From DAOMOP01 sp035444405 (GTDB taxonomy: Bacteria; Pseudomonadota; Gammaproteobacteria; Burkholderiales; Rhodocyclaceae), in contig DAOMOP010000154.1 of assembly GCA_035444405.1 (NCBI GenBank), forward strand, positions 1 through 9,973: DNA of 9,973 nucleotides. The letters run 5' to 3'. A program made the position numbers and the translations under genes. Shown one piece after another: positions 5,630 to 9,973 of this stretch. Position 1 is the stretch's first letter, and the number at the start of each line of letters is the position of its first letter. The notes under the pieces were generated by a model. That model was not told where the DNA came from and did no database searches. It saw nothing but the letters and a program-made list of their open reading frames with translations.

Positions 5630-6913
5630 CTATCGCTTCGGCTCGAGCAGCTCGACGCCGCCCATCCACGGCACCAGCACCGGCGGCACGGCCACCGCGC
5701 CGTCGGCCTGCTGGTAGTTCTCGAGCACCGCGACCAGCGTGCGCCCGACGGCGAGACCCGATCCGTTCAGCGTGTGCACGAGCTCGTTCTTCCCCTTGTC
5801 GCTCCTGACGCGTGCCTGCATGCGGCGGGCCTGGAAGTCGGCGCAGTTCGAGCACGAGGAGATCTCGCGGTAGGTGTTCTGCGCCGGCAGCCACACTTCG
5901 AGGTCGTAGGTCTTGGCGGCCGAAAACCCCATGTCGCCGGTGCACAGTGCCACCTTGCGGTACGGCAGCGCGAGCTTCAGCAGGATCGCTTCGGCATGGC
6001 CGGTCAGCTCCTCGAGCGCCGCCCACGAGTTGTCCGGGTGCTCGATGCGCACCAGCTCGACCTTGTCGAACTGATGCTGGCGGATCATACCGCGCGTGTC
6101 GCGGCCGTAGCTGCCGGCCTCGGAGCGGAAACACGGCGTGTGGCCGACGAACTTCATCGGCAGCCGATCGGGCGTGAGCAGCTCGCCGCGCACGATGTTG
6201 GTGACCGGCACCTCGGAGGTCGGGATCAGATAGAAGCGCTCGTCGCCACGTGGCACCGCGAACAAGTCCTCTTCGAACTTCGGCAGCTGCCCGGTTCCGA
6301 ACATCGAGCTCTGATTGACCAGATACGGCACATAGACTTCCGTGTAGCCGTGCTCGCGCGTGTGCACGTCCAGCATGAACTGCGCGAGGGCGCGATGCAG
6401 GCGCGCGATGTCGCCGTGCATCAGCGTGAAGCGCGAGCCGGCGAGCTTGACCGCGGTCTCGAAGTCGAGCCCGCCGAGAGCCGCGCCGACATCGACGTGG
6501 TCGCGCGGCTCGAAGTCGAACTGGCGCGGCGTGCCCCAGCGCAGCACCTCGACGTTGTCGGATTCGTCGCGCCCCGGCGGCACGCTCTCGTGCGGCAGGT
6601 TCGGCAGGCCGGCGACCAGTGCATTGATGCGCTCGAGCAGCGCGGCCAGCGCATGTTCGTTCGCTTTCAGCTCGTCACCGATGCCGGCGACCTCGGCCAT
6701 CACGCCGGCCGCATCCTCGCCCTTGGACTTCAGCGCGCCGATCTGCTTGGAGAGCGCGTTGCGACGCGCCTGCAGATCCTGGGTGCGCGTCTGCAGCGTC
6801 TTGCGCTCGGTCTCGAGCGCCTGGAAGCCCGCGGGGTCGAACGGCGTGCCGCGCGTGGCCAGCGCAGCCGATACGGCGTCGATGTCGTTGCGAAGGAGTT
6901 GGATATCGAGCAT
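5630..6913 (-). CDS. serS: Seryl-tRNA synthetase
   Basis: Predicted 427-residue class II aminoacyl-tRNA synthetase that attaches serine to tRNA-Ser (and tRNA-Sec where present) in the cytoplasm; the length fits the bacterial family. Residues about 28-105 form the long antiparallel coiled-coil arm that grips the long variable arm of tRNA-Ser. The catalytic domain has the serine-binding TSE (232-234), motif 2 around PCFRSEAGSYGRDTRGMIRQ (260-279, with R263 and E265), and motif 3 GSGLAVGRTLVAVLENYQ (384-401, with R391 for ATP). The start ATG 6913 gives the usual MLDI.LLRND N-terminus. It lies in the order ftsK-lolA-rarA-serS found in many proteobacteria, but here a small opposite-strand gene separates it from rarA. 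A tRNA-Ser gene follows further downstream on the same strand. Confidence 0.98.
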   Translation of the reverse strand: MLDIQLLRNDIDAVSAALATRGTPFDPAGFQALETERKTLQTRTQDLQARRNALSKQIGALKSKGEDAAGVMAEVAGIGDELKANEHALAALLERINALVAGLPNLPHESVPPGRDESDNVEVLRWGTPRQFDFEPRDHVDVGAALGGLDFETAVKLAGSRFTLMHGDIARLHRALAQFMLDVHTREHGYTEVYVPYLVNQSSMFGTGQLPKFEEDLFAVPRGDERFYLIPTSEVPVTNIVRGELLTPDRLPMKFVGHTPCFRSEAGSYGRDTRGMIRQHQFDKVELVRIEHPDNSWAALEELTGHAEAILLKLALPYRKVALCTGDMGFSAAKTYDLEVWLPAQNTYREISSCSNCADFQARRMQARVRSDKGKNELVHTLNGSGLAVGRTLVAVLENYQQADGAVAVPPVLVPWMGGVELLEPKR

Positions 6914-7182
6914 GGCGTGTCCGAAAGTTGTTCCTGATCAATCCGATGCCGGGATGTCTCGACAAACATAGTGAAAAGTCGAGTGCAACCCGTTCTGTTT
7001 GCATCCCTATGCAGGTGCCGCAAGCGGCTTCCGCACTGCAACATTAAATTAAACAAATCAATTGCTTACATTGCATTCACACACATACTTTTACTGGCTT
7101 TTGCGCCCCTGCTCGTTAGACTGAGAAGTGCGCACAGATGGGCAGCAACCCACATCGGACCGTCAGGGAAGAGGAGTAGTGC
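6914..7182. other. Divergent intergenic region between serS and a small unknown gene
   Basis: This 269-base region is markedly AT-rich around 7040-7095, unlike its surroundings, as expected for a divergent promoter region. On the minus strand TTTAAT (7048-7053, five of six to TATAAT) with a weak ATGCAA (7071-7076) 17 bases upstream may drive serS from about 7041. Its leader would begin with competing stems: GCCGC/GCGGC at 7017-7028 and CCGC/GCGG using neighbouring bases to 7034. On the plus strand TAGACT (7117-7122) may be a -10 box for the small gene, with only a weak -35. No gene is seen inside. Confidence 0.35.
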
Positions 7183-7464
7183 ATGTTATCCATCCGCGAT
7201 TGTCTTGACTATTGCGATCTGACCGAAGACGAAATCGAGCTGATCGCCGAGCACGAGGGCATTCCCGACAGCGCGGCAGCCCAGATGGTGTGCGGCCTGG
7301 TCCAGACACCCGAAGGCGTGCTGATGATCACCCGCTACATGCAGGATCTGATCGATCGCGCGAACGAGCGCGGCGACACCGAAAAGGCCCAACGCGCGAG
7401 CCGCTTGTGCGCGCAATTCATGGCTGACCATCCGCTCGGTCGGGACCAGTCGATCCGTCACTGA
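7183..7464 (+). CDS. Small acidic protein of unknown function
   Basis: Predicted 93 residues, starting at ATG 7183 after a clear GAGGAG ribosome binding site (7171-7176) with six-base spacing, so it is very likely translated. I do not recognise a named family. The sequence looks soluble and helical: an acidic N-terminal part SIRDCLDYCDLTEDEIELI (3-21), then helices around 29-40, 45-62 and 66-81. Four cysteines (7, 11, 37, 76) are present, the first two as C-x-x-x-C, without the spacing of a known metal or iron-sulfur site. There is no signal peptide or membrane segment. It is the only plus-strand gene in the right half and is convergent with rarA, whose stop is 28 bases beyond. It interrupts the common rarA-serS neighbourhood. 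Function cannot be inferred. Confidence 0.85.
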   Translation: MLSIRDCLDYCDLTEDEIELIAEHEGIPDSAAAQMVCGLVQTPEGVLMITRYMQDLIDRANERGDTEKAQRASRLCAQFMADHPLGRDQSIRH

Positions 7465-7492
7465 ATCGTGCCGCGCACCGGCCGGCGGTTCG

Positions 7493-8830
7493 TCACTCCC
7501 CGGTGTTCGATCGACGGCCCGCAGGCGGGCCGGACTGCTCGTCAAGTTCGCGCAGGTGGGCGAGCTTGGCGGCAATCTGCGCCTCCAGGCCACGCGAGGT
7601 CGGCCTGTACCAGCCGGGCTCGGCCATGCCGTCGGGCAAGTACGACTCGCCCGCCGCGTACGCTTCGGGCTCGTCGTGCGCATAGCGGTAGCGGCGACCG
7701 TAGCCCAGTTCCTTCATCAGGCGCGTCGGCGCATTGCGCAGGTGCAGCGGCACCGGGCGCGAATCATCGTCGGCCACGAAACGGCGCGCCGCATTATACG
7801 CGTTGTACACGGCGTTCGATTTCGCCGCACAGGCGAGAAAGACCGCCGCCTGCGCCAGCGCGAGCTCGCCTTCGGGCGAGCCGAGCCGTTCGTAGGCCGC
7901 ACACGCGTTGAGCACGATGTCGAGCGCGCGCGGGTCGGCCAGGCCGATGTCTTCGATCGCCATGCGCACCAGGCGCCGCCCCAGATAGTTCGCATCGGCG
8001 CCGCCGTCGAGCATGCGGCACAGCCAGTACAGCGCCGCGTCGGGGTGCGAGCCCCGCACCGCCTTGTGCAGCGCCGAGATCTGGTCGTAGAAGGCCTCGC
8101 CACCCTTGTCGAAGCGGCGCAGCTTGCTCGCCAGCGCCTCGTCGACGAACTGCGGCGTGACCTTCTCCACATTGGCCGTCTGCGCGGCGACCTGCACCTG
8201 CTCGACGAGATTCATCAGCCGACGCGCATCACCGTCGGCGAATCCGATCAGCCGCGCGCGCGCATCGTCGTCGAAGGCGAGTTGCGGGCAGGCGACGCGC
8301 CGGGCGCGATCGAAAAGCTCGGCCAGGGCCTCGCCGTCGAGTGCCTCGAGCACATAGACGGCCGCACGCGACAGCAGCGCCGAATTGACCTCGAAGGACG
8401 GGTTCTCGGTGGTGGCGCCGATCAGCGTCACCAGCCCCTGCTCGACGTAGGGCAGAAAGGCGTCCTGCTGCGCCTTGTTGAAGCGATGCACCTCGTCGAC
8501 GAAGAGAATCGTGTGGCGGCCGCGCGCCTTGGCCGCCTGTGCCTGCGCAACCGCCTCGCGGATGTCCTTGACGCCCGAGAACACCGCCGACAGCGCGATG
8601 AAGTCGGCGTCGAAGGCCTTCGCGGTCAGGCGTGCGAGCGTCGTCTTGCCCACCCCCGGCGGCCCCCACAGAATCATCGAATGCGGCTTGCCCGAGGCGA
8701 ACGCCAGGCGCAGCGGTTTGCCCGGACCGAGCAGATGACGCTGGCCGACCACCTCGTCCATGGTCTTCGGCCGCAGCCGCTCGGCGAGCGGCACGTTGAC
8801 GGGCTCGAGGGATTCGAACAGATCGGCCAT
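7493..8830 (-). CDS. rarA: AAA+ replication-associated recombination factor RarA (MgsA)
   Basis: Predicted 445-residue cytoplasmic ATPase of the RarA/MgsA/WRNIP1 family, which acts at stalled replication forks and duplex ends and is related to clamp-loader subunits. Seen in order: LAERLRPKTMDEVVGQ (15-30), Walker A GPPGVGKT (56-63), Walker B ILFVDEVHRF (108-117), sensor 1 LIGATTENPSF (136-146), arginine-containing SRA segment (154-156), sensor 2 GDARRLMN (200-207), then the C-terminal oligomerisation domain with YDQISALHKAVRGS.PDAALYW (248-269), EDIGLADP (293-300) and Y.YAHD (381-386). Length is normal. It begins 18 bases after the lolA stop, so it is likely in one operon with ftsK and lolA. 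The ribosome binding site is weak. Its 3' end faces the small plus-strand gene. Confidence 0.97.
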   Translation of the reverse strand: MADLFESLEPVNVPLAERLRPKTMDEVVGQRHLLGPGKPLRLAFASGKPHSMILWGPPGVGKTTLARLTAKAFDADFIALSAVFSGVKDIREAVAQAQAAKARGRHTILFVDEVHRFNKAQQDAFLPYVEQGLVTLIGATTENPSFEVNSALLSRAAVYVLEALDGEALAELFDRARRVACPQLAFDDDARARLIGFADGDARRLMNLVEQVQVAAQTANVEKVTPQFVDEALASKLRRFDKGGEAFYDQISALHKAVRGSHPDAALYWLCRMLDGGADANYLGRRLVRMAIEDIGLADPRALDIVLNACAAYERLGSPEGELALAQAAVFLACAAKSNAVYNAYNAARRFVADDDSRPVPLHLRNAPTRLMKELGYGRRYRYAHDEPEAYAAGESYLPDGMAEPGWYRPTSRGLEAQIAAKLAHLRELDEQSGPPAGRRSNTGE

Positions 8831-8848
8831 CGCGGCGGGCTGCCCCGG

Positions 8849-9499
8849 TCAGTCGCCGATCACGTCGGCGCCGGGCGGAGGCGTGAAGGAAAACAGCGCC
8901 GGGTCGGGCGCGGCGCCGGTCACCACATCCTCGAAATCGATCACGGTGGTCTGGCCGAAGTGGTCGCGCAGCTCCATGCGCCGCAGCATGCCGTCGGCGA
9001 GGCCCACGCGCATCGCCTCGAAGGTGCTGTCGCTCTGGCGCGGCAACGCGATCACCCATGCGAGCCCGTCGGCGTGGCCGGCCTCGGACAACTCGAAATC
9101 GCGCTCGAGCGCCCCGTCGCCGGCGAGAATCGCCGCCGGCGTGCTGCCGAGCGCGTCGCCGAGCCGCTTCACCGTGACCTGATTGAGATCCTCGTCCCAC
9201 GCCCACAGGCGTTGGCCGTCGCTGACGAGCACCTGTGTGTAAGGCGTCTCGTAGACCCAGCGGAACTGGCCGGGCCGCACGAATGCGAAATGCCCGCTCG
9301 CACGCTGCGGGCGGCGCCCGGAGCTCGCCGTCACGACCTGCTCGAAGCGCCCCTGCGCGCTGGCCGCATCGGCGACGAACTGCTTGAGCTGCGCGATGCC
9401 ATCGCCCGGACTCGCCACCGCACCGGCGACGAACGCCCACGACACGATTGCGGCCAGGCACCATCGCATCAGCGTGCCCGCCCCGATACCAGATTTCAC
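8849..9499 (-). CDS. lolA: Outer-membrane lipoprotein carrier protein LolA
   Basis: Predicted 216-residue periplasmic chaperone that takes lipoproteins from the LolCDE complex in the inner membrane to LolB at the outer membrane. Residues 12-29 form a signal peptide core with likely cleavage at AVA-SP (29/30). The mature protein shows the family pattern RFEQVV (51-56), SGHFAFVRPGQFRWVYETPY (68-87, with R80 in the FRW position important in LolA), VSDGQRLWAWDEDLNQVTV (92-110) and a late FSFTPPPGADVI (203-214). The GTG start at 9499 overlaps the ftsK stop as GTGA and has AGGG seven bases upstream, which suggests translational coupling; ATG 9469 would give 206 residues and an equally good signal peptide, so the start is not certain. 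Confidence 0.95.
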   Translation of the reverse strand: MKSGIGAGTLMRWCLAAIVSWAFVAGAVASPGDGIAQLKQFVADAASAQGRFEQVVTASSGRRPQRASGHFAFVRPGQFRWVYETPYTQVLVSDGQRLWAWDEDLNQVTVKRLGDALGSTPAAILAGDGALERDFELSEAGHADGLAWVIALPRQSDSTFEAMRVGLADGMLRRMELRDHFGQTTVIDFEDVVTGAAPDPALFSFTPPPGADVIGD

Positions 9500-9973
9500 T
9501 CGGTTTCCCTCGCGGGTACGATGACCTCGCGGTTGCCGTTGCTCCCCATCGCCGACACCAGCCCGGCGCGCTCCATCTGCTCGATCAGCCGCGCCGCGCG
9601 GTTGTAGCCGATGCGCAGGTGCCGCTGCACCAGCGAGATCGACGGCCGACGCGTCTTCAGCACGACTTCGACCGCCTGGTCGTACATTGGATCCGCCTCG
9701 CCGTCACCGTCTTCGGCCCCACCGGCACCATCGGCCGCCCCTTCGGGCGCGGACAGCACGCCCTCGACATAGTCGGGCGGCCCCATCCGCTTGAGGTGCT
9801 CGACCACCTTGTGCACCTCCTCGTCGGCGACGAAGGCGCCGTGCACGCGTACCGGCAGCCCCGTTCCGGGCGCGAGATACAGCATGTCGCCCATGCCGAG
9901 CAGCGTTTCGGCGCCCATCTGGTCGAGGATGGTGCGCGAGTCGATCTTCGACGACACCTGGAAGGCGATGCGC
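9496..9973 (-). CDS. ftsK: DNA translocase FtsK, C-terminal part (partial)
   Basis: Only the last 158 residues are inside the window; the 5' end runs off the right edge. The first residues RIAFQVSSKIDSRTILDQ and GAETLLGMGDMLYL are the end of the RecA-like motor domain of FtsK/SpoIIIE proteins, which pump DNA through the division septum and activate XerCD recombination at dif. An acidic, glycine- and alanine-rich spacer follows, then the gamma winged-helix domain: DPMYDQAVEVV, RRPSISLVQRHLRIGYNRAARL and GLVSAMGSNGNREVIVP, which reads KOPS sites and contacts XerD. The membrane domain and motor Walker motifs are outside. The stop overlaps the lolA start, and the order ftsK-lolA-rarA matches that of other proteobacteria. 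Confidence 0.97.
   Translation of the reverse strand, partial: RIAFQVSSKIDSRTILDQMGAETLLGMGDMLYLAPGTGLPVRVHGAFVADEEVHKVVEHLKRMGPPDYVEGVLSAPEGAADGAGGAEDGDGEADPMYDQAVEVVLKTRRPSISLVQRHLRIGYNRAARLIEQMERAGLVSAMGSNGNREVIVPARETE

Noticed and set aside
5618..6937. Long plus-strand frame of 439 codons
   Set aside because: It is antisense to serS, with the composition of a GC-bias shadow and no recognisable domain.
7556..9607. Long plus-strand frame of 683 codons
   Set aside because: It is antisense to rarA and lolA, both confidently identified by motifs. Long antisense frames are expected from the GC bias at third codon positions; the translation is Arg/His/Leu-rich and lacks a domain.

Overview
The window is GC-rich chromosomal DNA that looks like an ordinary part of a betaproteobacterial genome, most likely Rhodocyclales or Burkholderiales. 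The reasons are the high GC content with strong GC bias at third codon positions, the ftsK-lolA-rarA-serS gene order shared with other beta- and gammaproteobacteria, and a TctA-type permease of the tripartite tricarboxylate transporter family, which is expanded in these orders. The genus is an inference; there is no rRNA or other phylogenetic marker.

Left part, plus strand (1-4728): the last 36 codons of a gene that may be an amidohydrolase; a 310-base stretch without a convincing gene; a complete TctA-type permease ending in a clear intrinsic terminator; a small HicA-like protein without a HicB partner; then a two-gene unit, expressed from a TTGACA promoter, of a class I SAM-dependent methyltransferase that carries an apparent signal peptide and an overlapping APC-family amino acid permease.

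Middle part, minus strand (4800-6913): serS (seryl-tRNA synthetase), a carboxymuconolactone decarboxylase/AhpD-like protein, and a tRNA-Ser(CGA) gene with its own promoter and terminator. Upstream of the AhpD-like gene is a 10-of-10-spaced FNR/CRP-type site (8 of 10 consensus bases) centred exactly 41.5 bases before the start predicted from the -10 box, which suggests control by an FNR/ANR/DNR-type regulator.

Right part (7183-9973): a small plus-strand gene of unknown function lies between serS and rarA, followed on the minus strand by rarA (AAA+ recombination factor), lolA (periplasmic lipoprotein carrier) and the 3' end of ftsK (DNA translocase). ftsK, lolA and rarA are tightly packed (a GTGA overlap, then an 18-base gap) and look like one operon.

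I saw no mobile element, CRISPR array, phage gene or clearly new multi-gene system. The items most worth a second look are the inferred FNR-type promoter, the exported methyltransferase with its hairpin-rich leader, the lone HicA-like protein, and the small conserved-looking gene placed inside the rarA-serS junction.
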